In this document: piece after piece, positions 48,175 through 56,527 of the stretch | How positions within the stretch are numbered: the first letter of the stretch is position 1 | How the letters are laid out: each line of letters begins with the position of its first letter | From: Candidatus Thioglobus autotrophicus | GTDB lineage: Bacteria; Pseudomonadota; Gammaproteobacteria; PS1; Pseudothioglobaceae | Assembly: GCF_001293165.1 (NCBI RefSeq) | Contig: NZ_CP010552.1 | Location: forward strand, 1,178,001 to 1,242,000 | Direction: 5' to 3' | DNA length: 64,000 nucleotides | Made by a program: the position numbers and the translations under genes | The notes under the pieces: generated by a model | Seen by the model: the letters and a program-made list of their open reading frames with translations, nothing else | Database searches by the model: none | What the model was told of the DNA's origin: nothing

Positions 48175-48246
48175 GTGACTCGTAAAAAATCTTATATAAA
48201 ATTAACACCACAACAGTTGAAAGATTTTATTAACCGTTTAAAATAA
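48175..48246 (+). CDS. Candidate 23-residue small protein before feoA
   Basis: A GTG start with AGGGAG five bases upstream, then 23 codons (begins MTRKKSYIKLTPQQL) and TAA eight bases before the feoA ATG. It is basic, with Lys/Arg at both ends and a short amphipathic centre. I do not recognise it and it is not FeoC, which is longer and has an HTH. It may be a real small Feo-associated protein or a leader peptide. Confidence 0.45.
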   Translation: MTRKKSYIKLTPQQLKDFINRLK

Positions 48247-48254
48247 TACAATCT

Positions 48255-48476
48255 ATGAAATTACTCTGCACACTCGATACTGACCAACAAGGGTTAGTTA
48301 GTCAAATTAATGCGACGCATGAAAAGAAAATCAAGTTATTAGGTTTGGGTATTAATACCAACTCTAGTATTGTTGTACTTAGGAATCGAGGGGGAGATAT
48401 GGTGCTGGCACTGGGTAATGCTAGAGTTAGTGTAGGCAGAACTTTGGCCAAGCTTATTGAGGTGCGTGAGTTATGA
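48255..48476 (+). CDS. feoA: Ferrous iron transport protein FeoA
   Basis: A 73-residue SH3-like protein, with LGLGINTNSSIVVLRNRGGDMVLALGNARVSVGRTLA typical of FeoA. It aids FeoB-dependent Fe(II) uptake. The stop overlaps the feoB start by 4 bases. Confidence 0.93.
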   Translation: MKLLCTLDTDQQGLVSQINATHEKKIKLLGLGINTNSSIVVLRNRGGDMVLALGNARVSVGRTLAKLIEVREL

Positions 48477-50656
48477 GTTTTGAAAAAATCGCCTTAATTG
48501 GCAATCCTAACGCCGGCAAAACAACATTATTTAATTTATTAACAGGTGCTAAGCAGCGTACGGGTAATTGGCCGGGTGTGACAGTTGAACGCAAAGAGGG
48601 TGAATTTTATATTGAGAATCAGCAATTTTCAGTCACTGATTTGCCAGGGGTGTACTCGATTGACGATAAAAACTCATCCATAGATGAGCAAATTGCTCGG
48701 GACTTTGTGCTTAATAATCCTGATCATTTATATTTTAATATTGTCGACGCATCCACACTAGAGAGAGGGCTATATTTAACAACTCAGCTTAGAGAGCTTG
48801 GGGTGAATGTCGTGGTCTTGCTTAATATGATGGACGTTGTTGCTAAGCGTGATATGCAAATCGATGTCGCAGCTTTAAAGGGCGCCTTTGCTTGTGAAGT
48901 GATTCCTGTGTCATTAAAAGGAGCAGCCGATTTAACACAATTACTCGAATCTATTACGCACTATCAGCCTCTACAGGCGTTTAACATCGAATACCCAATA
49001 AAAAAAATCACCGATTTACAGGGTGATCATAAAGCGATAGAATTATTAGAGGCTGAAACGAGATTTAACAGAGCAAATAGTATTGCTCAGGCGGTCACTA
49101 CCCATGCAAAAAGTTTTAAAAAAACATTATCTGATACCATAGATCATTGGATATTGGGCGCTTGGACGGGCGTGCCAATTTTCTTGACAGTTATTTATCT
49201 TTTATTTTTGTTTAGTATTAATTTTGGTGGCGCACTGATTGATTTTTTTGATATTTTTGCCGGAGTTGTTTTTGTAGAAGGCACACGCTACGTGCTCGAT
49301 TCCATTGGTACACCTGAATTCATGCAAGTAATTTTAGCGGATGGCGTGGGTGGCGGCATTCAAGTTGTGGCAACGTTTATTCCTATTATTGCCTCCTTGT
49401 ATCTGTTCTTAACTTTGTTAGAAGAAGTGGGTTATATGGCGCGCGCTGCTTTTGTGATGGATAAATTTATGCGCCGTATTGGCCTATCAGGTAAGGCGTT
49501 TATTCCTTTGATTGTGGGTTTTGGCTGTAATGTGCCCGGCATTATGGCGGCCAGAACACTTGATACTCACAGAGAAAGGGTTACTACAGTGATGATGTCA
49601 CCTTTTATGTCATGTGGCGCAAGACTCGCTGTGTATGCATTGTTTGCGGCGGCTTTTTTCCCGGTGGGTGGGCAAAATATTGTGTTTTCCTTATATTTAA
49701 TTGGTGTGATGTTTGCCATATTAACCGGCTTAATTTTAAAGCGCGCATTTAAAGGAGGCGCTGATACTAGTGATTTCTTAATGGAGTTACCGGGCTATCA
49801 ATTACCTTCATTCAGAAATCTTGGTATTAACACTTGGAATAAATTAAAGGGCTTTGTACTAGGCGCAGGTAAGGTGATTGTGATAGTGGTCACTCTTATT
49901 AATGTCGTGAACAGTGTGGGCATGGATGGCTCATTTGGTAATCAAAACTCTAAGAATTCAGCACTTAGTGCGTTGGCACAAACCATTACACCTGTCTTTG
50001 AGCCGATGGGTATTGATCAAGACAACTGGCCGGCAACGGTTGGTATTGTCACAGGTATTTTGGCTAAAGAAGTGGTGGTTGGAACGCTTGACTCCTTGTA
50101 TTCAAATTTAGATGTAACAGTGGATGCCAATGAGATAGCGGCTGAGTATGATTTGGTGAATGGTGTGAGTGAAGCTTTAGCAACCATTCCTGTTAATATA
50201 GCAGAGGCCGTGTCAAATATTTCAGACCCATTAGGCTTGAGTGTTTTGGATGATACACATTCTCAAGATTTAGCGGCAGAGTCGCAAGCCGTTTCTGCAG
50301 ATACTTTTGGGGTGATGGTTTCTCGTTTTGATGGAAAAATAGGTGCTTTTGCTTATTTATTGTTTATTCTTTTATACTTTCCATGTGTCGCCGCCTTTGG
50401 TGCTATGACGCGTGAAGTGGGTAAAAAATGGGCGATTGTAGGTGCCCTATGGGCAACAGGCTTAGCCTATTTTTCAGCAACTGTTTTTTATCAAATCGGC
50501 ACATTCTCACAACATCCAATGCACTCACTACTATGGATTGGCGTGTCTATCGTCATATTAATTATCTCAGTGATGATGTTGATGACAACAGGCAGTAATG
50601 CCAGTAATAGAGCTATTCCAGTTGTTACTGAGACTGAATGTCACCACTGTAAGTAG
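48473..50656 (+). CDS. feoB: Ferrous iron transporter FeoB
   Basis: A 727-residue GTPase-permease for Fe(II). G1 IGNPNAGKTTLFNLL, G2/G3 GNWPGVTVERKEG and DLPGVYSID, G4 NMMD; then two Gate domains with conserved cysteines (VGFGCNVPGIMAAR and FMSCGARLAVYALF). The C terminus ends ECHHCK, a small Cys-rich tail. FeoC is absent from the operon. Confidence 0.96.
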   Translation: MSFEKIALIGNPNAGKTTLFNLLTGAKQRTGNWPGVTVERKEGEFYIENQQFSVTDLPGVYSIDDKNSSIDEQIARDFVLNNPDHLYFNIVDASTLERGLYLTTQLRELGVNVVVLLNMMDVVAKRDMQIDVAALKGAFACEVIPVSLKGAADLTQLLESITHYQPLQAFNIEYPIKKITDLQGDHKAIELLEAETRFNRANSIAQAVTTHAKSFKKTLSDTIDHWILGAWTGVPIFLTVIYLLFLFSINFGGALIDFFDIFAGVVFVEGTRYVLDSIGTPEFMQVILADGVGGGIQVVATFIPIIASLYLFLTLLEEVGYMARAAFVMDKFMRRIGLSGKAFIPLIVGFGCNVPGIMAARTLDTHRERVTTVMMSPFMSCGARLAVYALFAAAFFPVGGQNIVFSLYLIGVMFAILTGLILKRAFKGGADTSDFLMELPGYQLPSFRNLGINTWNKLKGFVLGAGKVIVIVVTLINVVNSVGMDGSFGNQNSKNSALSALAQTITPVFEPMGIDQDNWPATVGIVTGILAKEVVVGTLDSLYSNLDVTVDANEIAAEYDLVNGVSEALATIPVNIAEAVSNISDPLGLSVLDDTHSQDLAAESQAVSADTFGVMVSRFDGKIGAFAYLLFILLYFPCVAAFGAMTREVGKKWAIVGALWATGLAYFSATVFYQIGTFSQHPMHSLLWIGVSIVILIISVMMLMTTGSNASNRAIPVVTETECHHCK

Positions 50657-50677
50657 CCATTCGTGTTATTGGTGCGA

Positions 50678-50697
50678 TTTCAGTCTGGTAACTGAAA
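50678..50697. repeat. Inverted repeat after feoB
   Basis: Arms TTTCAGT and ACTGAAA around CTGGTA in the 160-base spacer between feoB and the cytochrome b561 gene. There is no T run, so it is a weak terminator candidate at best. Nothing else recognisable is in the spacer. Confidence 0.35.
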
Positions 50698-50819
50698 TAA
50701 GACATATGTCCTAAAGTTGCGTCCTTTTAGTAATATACGAACCTTTGTCCAATAGACTTTGCAAGCCATTGTCGTTATTCTTGATTGCAAGTTATTTTAA
50801 TTGAGAAGTGTATTTACTA

Positions 50820-51431
50820 ATGAAGTCTGTCCAGTCAATGCCATTAATCCAAGAAGCGTCCATTAATATTATGGTCAGGGTCTTCCATTGGAGTGTTGTC
50901 ATTTTATTTAGTGTTTTGTTTATCACTGGAGATCAGGGCGATGGCGCTGATGCCATGCACATCATTACTGGATATTTGTTAATCAGTGTTATTGTTGCAA
51001 GAATATTATGGGGATTTATCGGTGATGAAAATGCACTTTGGAAAAATTACCTAAATCACCCAAAGCTGATATTTACTTACTTATCTAAATTACTTTCATC
51101 CGTCAAAGTTAAATTTCAAATGCATAACCCTGCTGGTAGCAGCATGATACTGGCCATGATATTGACGTTATTAATAACAACGTTTAGTGGCTTGTTATTG
51201 GAGGCGGTGTTTGAATTTAGCGGTGCACTATTATGGCTATCTACTGTTATTAGTGATGATCAGTCTTTTCTAATTAAAGAGCTGCATGGTATTGCCGCAC
51301 ACCTTATGTTATTTGCTATTACGTTGCATTTTCTAGGGGTTTTATACTCAAGTTACCGATACCGAGTCAACATGCCACTGATGATGATTACTGGACGTCT
51401 TCATTTTATAGAAAATAAGGGAAAAATATGA
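50820..51431 (+). CDS. Cytochrome b561-type membrane protein
   Basis: A membrane di-heme b protein of the cytochrome b561/Ni-hydrogenase b family, about 203 residues from the ATG at 50820 (a GTG at 50808 is also possible). Four helices with candidate heme histidines in RVFHWSVV, DAMHIITGYL, KELHGIAAH and ITLHFLGV. It would pass electrons between the quinone pool and the c-type cytochromes encoded just downstream. Confidence 0.88.
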   Translation: MKSVQSMPLIQEASINIMVRVFHWSVVILFSVLFITGDQGDGADAMHIITGYLLISVIVARILWGFIGDENALWKNYLNHPKLIFTYLSKLLSSVKVKFQMHNPAGSSMILAMILTLLITTFSGLLLEAVFEFSGALLWLSTVISDDQSFLIKELHGIAAHLMLFAITLHFLGVLYSSYRYRVNMPLMMITGRLHFIENKGKI

Positions 51432-51811
51432 ATAAAAAATATCTAACTGTGTTGATATTATTTGCTTGCACAAGTCACGCACAAGCTGTTGATTTTAACC
51501 AATTGTATCAGTCATGGTCGGGCACAAGTTTGGTGTCTCCCAGCGCCTCTAAAGGTCAAGAGTTATGGGAGTATGAATTAATTCCTGGAAAAAGTTGCGC
51601 TAGTTGTCATGGTAGTGATCTTGCTCAATCAGGCTCACATACTAAGACCAATAAATTGATCAAGCCTTTATCGCCCAATACAAACTCGAAGCGATTAACC
51701 AAAGTTAGTAAGATAAATAAATGGTTGAAACGCAATTGTAAGTTTACTTATAAGCGCGAATGCACCCCGGAAGAGAAAGTTAATTTTATTGAATTTATAA
51801 GAACAAACTAA
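51428..51811 (+). CDS. SHP-type (DUF1924) monoheme cytochrome c
   Basis: A 127-residue periplasmic cytochrome with a signal peptide (YLTVLILFACTSHAQA) and one heme site SCASCHG. GQELWEYELIPGKSCASCHG and the spread of Lys/Asn after it fit DUF1924, the family of the sphaeroides heme protein SHP, an oxygen-binding cytochrome c. Its partners DHC and b561 flank it, as in Rhodobacter. Confidence 0.85.
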   Translation: MNKKYLTVLILFACTSHAQAVDFNQLYQSWSGTSLVSPSASKGQELWEYELIPGKSCASCHGSDLAQSGSHTKTNKLIKPLSPNTNSKRLTKVSKINKWLKRNCKFTYKRECTPEEKVNFIEFIRTN

Positions 51812-51821
51812 GGAGAAAATT

Positions 51822-52385
51822 ATGTTTAAAAAAAATGTATCAGTTATTTTATTTTTTGCGGTGACTTTTTTTGCACTACAAAGTCAATCAGATAGTAGTA
51901 TTTGGCGTTATTTTAGTGGCGAAGAGCGAGGTGTTGCTGCGGTTAACAACGACTTATATCAGGAAGAATGTGGCGCATGCCATTTTACTTACCAGCCAGG
52001 GCTATTGCCAGCTAGATCATGGGATCGGCTAATGAGCAATAAGGAATTGACAGATCATTTTGGTGAAGATATTGCATTTGATGATCAAGTGAGCGTTAAC
52101 AGCCTAACCAGTTATTTAATAAAAAACGCGGCCGATAATTCTTCATATAAACGTTCACGAAAAATCATGCGCTCTCTTGGGTCGATTGACACACCTTTAC
52201 GCATTACCGATACCCCGTATATTATTCGTAAGCATCGTGAGATTCCAGACAAGCTAATTAAACAAAAAGAAGTGGGCTCTATTGCCAATTGTAGCGCTTG
52301 TCACCAAAATGCAGATACTGGTAGTTTTGATGATGATAATGTTCGCATTCCAAATACTGGGTTTAGAGGCTGGGATAATGATTAA
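51822..52385 (+). CDS. Diheme cytochrome c (DHC family)
   Basis: A 187-residue secreted protein with two heme sites, ECGACHFTYQPGLLPARSW and CSACHQ. The LLPARSWDRLM segment and the SIWRYFSGEE-like start are typical of the DHC family that donates electrons to SHP. Eleven bases separate it from the SHP-like gene. The end overlaps the regulator by 4 bases convergently. Confidence 0.9.
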   Translation: MFKKNVSVILFFAVTFFALQSQSDSSIWRYFSGEERGVAAVNNDLYQEECGACHFTYQPGLLPARSWDRLMSNKELTDHFGEDIAFDDQVSVNSLTSYLIKNAADNSSYKRSRKIMRSLGSIDTPLRITDTPYIIRKHREIPDKLIKQKEVGSIANCSACHQNADTGSFDDDNVRIPNTGFRGWDND

Positions 52386-52903
52386 AGCAAATCTTCAAAG
52401 AAAAAAGCGGAAAGTTCGTGCCGACCTTTGAGGTTAGATTTTTTATAAATTGCAGAGGCTTGTTGACGGGTTGTTTTTTCTTTAGTCTTTCTGATTTGAC
52501 TAATTTCATCCAGCGACAAGCCTTTTAGTAGCAATATTGCCACCTCTTGTTCTGATTTGCTTAATAACCAGTCTTCAAGCTGAGCGCTAACCACTTGAAA
52601 CAATTCATGCTTCAATATTTTTACTTGTTTAGAATAGTTAAGATTATCCAAATCTAGGCGTTGTATGGATTTTTTTAATGATTTTTCATTGCGATAGCCC
52701 GCTTTAATCTCTTTCCATACTATAGTAGTTGCCACAATGGTTAAAAGTAAGATTAAGCCCTCATTAAATAAGTGCAGGTTGTCATGATATCCTTCATTAA
52801 TATCTTGCACAAAGGCTAAAGCATTGATTAATAAAAAATAGGCCAAAGGTAATAAAACCAAATATTTTCTTGTGAATAGTTTTTTCAAGTTGTATTTGAT
52901 CAT
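52382..52903 (-). CDS. Membrane-tethered LuxR-type regulator
   Basis: A 173-residue protein with two N-terminal helices (YLVLLPLAYFLLINALAF and EGLILLLTIVATTIVW), a coiled-coil stretch around residues 70-100 and a C-terminal LuxR-type HTH (LSKSEQEVAILLLKGLSLDEI, then QQASAIYKKSNLKGRHEL). No receiver domain is seen. A regulator anchored in the membrane that faces the cytochrome cluster could sense respiratory or redox state; that is inference. Confidence 0.75.
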   Translation of the reverse strand: MIKYNLKKLFTRKYLVLLPLAYFLLINALAFVQDINEGYHDNLHLFNEGLILLLTIVATTIVWKEIKAGYRNEKSLKKSIQRLDLDNLNYSKQVKILKHELFQVVSAQLEDWLLSKSEQEVAILLLKGLSLDEISQIRKTKEKTTRQQASAIYKKSNLKGRHELSAFFFEDLL

Positions 52904-53026
52904 TGGGTAATACCCCTATTAATAACAAGTTGTTGTTTTATTATAGCTACTAAATGCCATTCACTATAGATGATGAACATCTTTAAAGAGTTTGTTGGTT
53001 TTGTAATCCGTCGTCTTGTATAATAT

Positions 53027-53041
53027 TGAGAATCATTCTTA
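53027..53041 (+). promoter_or_regulatory. Fur box before the iron ABC ATPase gene
   Basis: TGAGAATCATTCTTA matches the 15-base 7-1-7 Fur consensus (TGATAAT-N-ATTATCA) in 12 positions and lies 16 bases before the ATPase start. Confidence 0.7.
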
Positions 53042-53057
53042 TTAGTATTTACACTTT

Positions 53058-53708
53058 ATGTTGGCTATTCATAACTTATCGGTTGTCTATCAAAACAATA
53101 TTGTTTTAGAAGGCTTTGATCTGAGCCTTGAGCAGGGTGAAATTTTTGCCTTACTGGGGGATAGTGGTAGTGGCAAGAGCTCTACACTTAGATTTATAGC
53201 AGGACTTGATGAGGCAGCTAATGGAGATGTATTATTAGACAGTGTTCAATTATCCCGGGACGGCATTCATTTGGTGACACCAGAAAACCGGGAAGTTGGT
53301 ATGGTGTTTCAAGATTATGCGTTATTTCCACATATGACAGTTTTTAAGAATATTAGCTTTGGCATTCATAATCTTGCTAGCGATACACAACAGCAAAGGG
53401 TGGCAGAATTGTTGTCGATGATTGGTTTAGAGGGTATTGAAAGTAAGTATCCGCATCAGTTATCAGGAGGTGAGCAGCAGCGAGTTTCTCTGGCTCGAGC
53501 CCTGGCACCTTCGCCCAAAATCTTGTTAATGGATGAGCCTTTTTCTAGTTTGGATAAAAATCATCGTGATCAATTAGTATCGCAAGTTCGACACATCCTT
53601 AAAAAAACTAACACCACTTCAATTTTGGTGACACATGATATTAATGAGGCTAATGCCCTTGCTGATAAAGTGGGAAAAATTCAGAATAAGCGCTTGACTA
53701 TTAAATGA
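53058..53708 (+). CDS. fbpC: Iron(III) ABC transporter ATP-binding protein
   Basis: A 216-residue ATPase with Walker A GDSGSGKSSTLRFIAG, signature LSGGEQQRVSLARAL and Walker B ILLMDEPFSSLD. It lacks the C-terminal regulatory domain of standard FbpC (about 350 residues) and ends soon after the H-loop. It comes first in the cluster, unlike the usual fbpA-fbpB-fbpC order. Confidence 0.88.
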   Translation: MLAIHNLSVVYQNNIVLEGFDLSLEQGEIFALLGDSGSGKSSTLRFIAGLDEAANGDVLLDSVQLSRDGIHLVTPENREVGMVFQDYALFPHMTVFKNISFGIHNLASDTQQQRVAELLSMIGLEGIESKYPHQLSGGEQQRVSLARALAPSPKILLMDEPFSSLDKNHRDQLVSQVRHILKKTNTTSILVTHDINEANALADKVGKIQNKRLTIK

Positions 53709-53723
53709 TAATGAGTATCATTA
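53705..53723 (+). promoter_or_regulatory. Fur box between fbpC and fbpA
   Basis: ATGATAATGAGTATCATTA: arms ATGATA and TATCAT with five bases between, as in the palindrome before feoA. It overlaps the fbpC stop codon. Confidence 0.7.
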
Positions 53724-53728
53724 GTAAT

Positions 53729-53743
53729 TGATAATCATTATCA
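53729..53743 (+). promoter_or_regulatory. Consensus Fur box before fbpA
   Basis: TGATAATCATTATCA is an exact match to the 7-1-7 Fur consensus and a perfect palindrome around the central C. It lies 29 bases before the fbpA ATG. Together with the site at 53705 it indicates a separate iron-repressed promoter for fbpA. Confidence 0.88.
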
Positions 53744-53772
53744 TTTATAAAAAAATCAGGAGAAAAAGTAAA

Positions 53773-54792
53773 ATGAATATTAAGAAATGGGTTTCATCAG
53801 CAATTATGCTATCAGTGGCATTAGTGTCAAGTATGTCAGCAGTGCAAGCAGCAAGTGACGATTCAGTCACTGTCTATAGTGCTAGAAAAGAGCATTTAAT
53901 TAAGCCATTGTTTCAAGCCTTTACACAAGATACAGGCGTCAAGGTTGACTACCTAACAGGTAAGGGCGGAGCGTTGATTGAGCGTTTGAAGCTTGAAGGT
54001 GCTAATACGCCAGCAGATATATTTATGACAGTCGATGCGGGTAATCTTTGGTATGCAGGTTCGCAAGACTTGTTCCAGAGTGTGCAAACAGATATCTTAA
54101 AAAGCAATATTCCTGCTTATTTAAGAGATCCTCAAGGATTGTGGACGGGTTTATCAGTTCGTGCACGTACGATTGTTTACTCAACGGACCGCGTTAACCC
54201 TAATGAACTATCAAGCTATGAAAATCTTGCAAGTGAGAAATGGAATGGGCGCCTATGTTTAAGAACCAGTAAAAAGGTTTATACCAAATCGTTAGTGGCC
54301 TCTGTTATTTACCACCATGGTAAGGAAAAGGCGGGTGATATTGTTAATGGTTGGGTGAATAATTTGAGCGCCACACCGAATGCTAAGGATTCGCATGTCA
54401 TGAATGCTATTTTGGCAGGCCAGTGTGATGTTGGACTGGTCAATACATATTACTTTGGCCGTCTGATTGAGAAAAATCCAGAAGCGCCACTCAAGCTATT
54501 TTGGGCTAATCAAGACACAACAGGTGTACATGTTAATGTCTCTGGTGCGGGCGTGACTAAGCATGCATCTAATGCAGCTAGCGCTATACAATTGTTAGAA
54601 TGGTTATCATCTGCAAAGGCGCAAGCGATTTATGGTTCTTTGAATAAAGAGTATCCGGCTAATCAAAATATTGCAGCAGATGAGGTAGTGTCCACTTGGG
54701 GGTCTTTCAAACAAGATAACATGAATTTGTCACAGGCAGGTATTTTGCAGTCTGAAGCGGTTAAGTTGATGCAGATAAAAGGCTATCGATAA
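53773..54792 (+). CDS. fbpA: Iron(III) ABC transporter substrate-binding protein
   Basis: Periplasmic ferric-binding protein of the FbpA/FutA type. From the ATG at 53773 (AGGAGAAAA upstream) there is a clear signal peptide (MLSVALVSSMSAVQA) and about 314 mature residues starting DDSVTVYSARKEHLI. YSARKEH, the VRARTIVYS segment and the NTYYFGRL tyrosine pair fit Fe(III) ligands. A longer ORF from 53728 reads through the Fur box and is rejected. Confidence 0.93.
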   Translation: MNIKKWVSSAIMLSVALVSSMSAVQAASDDSVTVYSARKEHLIKPLFQAFTQDTGVKVDYLTGKGGALIERLKLEGANTPADIFMTVDAGNLWYAGSQDLFQSVQTDILKSNIPAYLRDPQGLWTGLSVRARTIVYSTDRVNPNELSSYENLASEKWNGRLCLRTSKKVYTKSLVASVIYHHGKEKAGDIVNGWVNNLSATPNAKDSHVMNAILAGQCDVGLVNTYYFGRLIEKNPEAPLKLFWANQDTTGVHVNVSGAGVTKHASNAASAIQLLEWLSSAKAQAIYGSLNKEYPANQNIAADEVVSTWGSFKQDNMNLSQAGILQSEAVKLMQIKGYR

Positions 54793-54806
54793 ACCTAAGT
54801 TAACCT

Positions 54807-54847
54807 AAACAACAAAACCCAGGCTAGATACTTGGGTTTTGTTGTTT
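54807..54847 (+). terminator. Long hairpin between fbpA and fbpB
   Basis: Perfect 15-base arms (AAACAACAAAACCCA and its complement) around an 11-base loop, 14 bases after the fbpA stop. The 3' arm is T-rich. It probably stops part of the transcripts and protects fbpA mRNA, so the binding protein exceeds the permease. Confidence 0.75.
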
Positions 54848-54877
54848 AGTATTAAATTAAAAAATAAGAGAAAAATT

Positions 54878-56485
54878 TTGAAAAAATACTGTCTTAGCTC
54901 AAAAATTTGGATTAGCTTACTAGCTTTGTTAGTGGCCATGCCAATCTTTGTGGTGGCATTTTCTTGGCTACTTCCTGAGCATGAACTCTGGACGCATTTT
55001 TCTCAAAATTTGCTACCTGACTTAATCAGTTCAACGGTTATTTTGTTATTTGGGGTAGGTCTCGGTGTCACGTTGCTAGGCACTGTATTGGCTTATTTGG
55101 TGGTGATGGTTGAGTTTCCGGGTAGAAAATGGTTGGAATGGGCGCTATTTTTGCCCTTTGCGGTTCCTGCTTACGTCTTAGCATTTGTCTATTTAGGGGT
55201 TTTTGATTATTCAGGTTATGTACAAGTTTGGATGCGCGAAGTCTTAGGCTTACCAGGATTTGATATTCGCGCTGGCTCATGGGCGATTATTCTTACCTTT
55301 GTATTGGTGTTTTATCCGTATGTTTACATGATGACCAGAGCGTCGTTTAAGCGTCAAAAAATTAGCATGATTGAAGCGGGTAAGTTGCTTGGTGCTAACC
55401 CCATTCGTGTTTTCTTTAAAATTTCCTTGCCTTTGGCTCGTCCGGCAGTAGCGGCAGGGCTGCTAGTAACACTGATGGAAACCCTGGCAGATTTTGGTGT
55501 GGTGAGTTTGTTTAATTATGATACATTCACAACCGCTATTTACTCTGCTTGGGGAGATTTCCGCTCAATTGAAGTGGCAGCTCAGCTGGCATCTTTATTA
55601 GTTTTGGTGGCATTTTTCTTGATTTATTTTGAAAAGAAAGCGCGCGGTCAGGCTAAATATTATTCAGCAGATGTTGTTAATAAAAAACCTTATCAGGCTA
55701 CAGGGGTCATTGGTTGGTTGATTAGTTTATTTGTCTTAAGTGTGTTTATGTTTTCTTTTGCCTTGCCAATGTTGCAGTTGGTTGTTTGGGGTTGGGCGTC
55801 GGTGGGCGAAGAGTGGAGTTCAAAATATTTTGATTTGATCACATCTACTTCTATTTTAACCATCTCAGCTGCATTGATAACGGTGGTGATTGCGACTGTA
55901 TTGGCGCTACCGGGACGATGTAAGCAAGGTAGTATTTGGCTTAAAAGCGTCATTCGACTGGCTACATTGGGCTATGCTCTACCGGGTTCAGTGATGGCAG
56001 TTGGGCTACTATATGGGATTAATCAAATCTCTGAGGTGAATATTCATTGGGGTGGTGAAAGTATTAATCATCTTATTTTTGGCTCCATTGCACTCTTAAT
56101 TTTTGCCTATGTTTCTCGTTTTATGGCTATTGCTTATAGTTCAATTGAGGCAAGCGCCCAACAAATTAAGCCGGTTTACACCCAAAGTGCAAGGCTTTTA
56201 GGTGCGTCGCGATTACGACTTATTTGGCAGGTGTATTTACCCATGATGATGCCGGGAATCTTGGCAGGAGGGTTGTTAGTAGCAGTTGATGTCATGAAAG
56301 AGTTGCCAGCTACTTACCTGTTACGCCCATTTGGCTGGGATACTTTGGCTATCCAAGTGTATGAGCTTAGTGCTGAAGGTTTGTTTGAACGTGCTGCAAT
56401 TCCAGCGTTGATTATGGTGCTGTTTGGTGCAATACTAATGGGTGTTTTCCAGTATCTGGATAAAAAATCTTCAAAAACTTCGTAA
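54878..56485 (+). CDS. fbpB: Iron(III) ABC transporter permease
   Basis: A two-domain permease of about 535 residues, with twelve helices and two EAA loops (MIEAGKLLGANPIRVFFKISLP and YTQSARLLGASRLRLIWQVYLP). I use the TTG at 54878 preceded by AAGAG, since the ORF start at 54839 lies within the hairpin. It forms the inner-membrane channel for FbpA-delivered iron. Confidence 0.93.
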   Translation: MKKYCLSSKIWISLLALLVAMPIFVVAFSWLLPEHELWTHFSQNLLPDLISSTVILLFGVGLGVTLLGTVLAYLVVMVEFPGRKWLEWALFLPFAVPAYVLAFVYLGVFDYSGYVQVWMREVLGLPGFDIRAGSWAIILTFVLVFYPYVYMMTRASFKRQKISMIEAGKLLGANPIRVFFKISLPLARPAVAAGLLVTLMETLADFGVVSLFNYDTFTTAIYSAWGDFRSIEVAAQLASLLVLVAFFLIYFEKKARGQAKYYSADVVNKKPYQATGVIGWLISLFVLSVFMFSFALPMLQLVVWGWASVGEEWSSKYFDLITSTSILTISAALITVVIATVLALPGRCKQGSIWLKSVIRLATLGYALPGSVMAVGLLYGINQISEVNIHWGGESINHLIFGSIALLIFAYVSRFMAIAYSSIEASAQQIKPVYTQSARLLGASRLRLIWQVYLPMMMPGILAGGLLVAVDVMKELPATYLLRPFGWDTLAIQVYELSAEGLFERAAIPALIMVLFGAILMGVFQYLDKKSSKTS

Positions 56486-56498
56486 GTCAGTAAAATAC

Positions 56499-56520
56499 CC
56501 TTAATTATTAAGGATTTTTT
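56499..56520 (+). terminator. Terminator after fbpB
   Basis: CCTTAA-TTA-TTAAGG stem-loop followed by A and six T, 13 bases after the fbpB stop and just before argJ. The stem is short and AT-rich, so termination may be partial. Confidence 0.6.
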
Positions 56521-56527
56521 ATCAGTT

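Noticed and set aside
48175-48246. Small ORF as FeoC
   Set aside because: Too short (23 residues) and without the winged-helix or cysteine pattern of FeoC.
53728-53772. N-terminal extension of fbpA
   Set aside because: The 15 extra codons cross the consensus Fur box and lack a ribosome site; the signal peptide starts cleanly at 53773.
54839-54877. N-terminal extension of fbpB
   Set aside because: It begins inside the 15-pair hairpin after fbpA; a TTG with AAGAG at 54878 is better.
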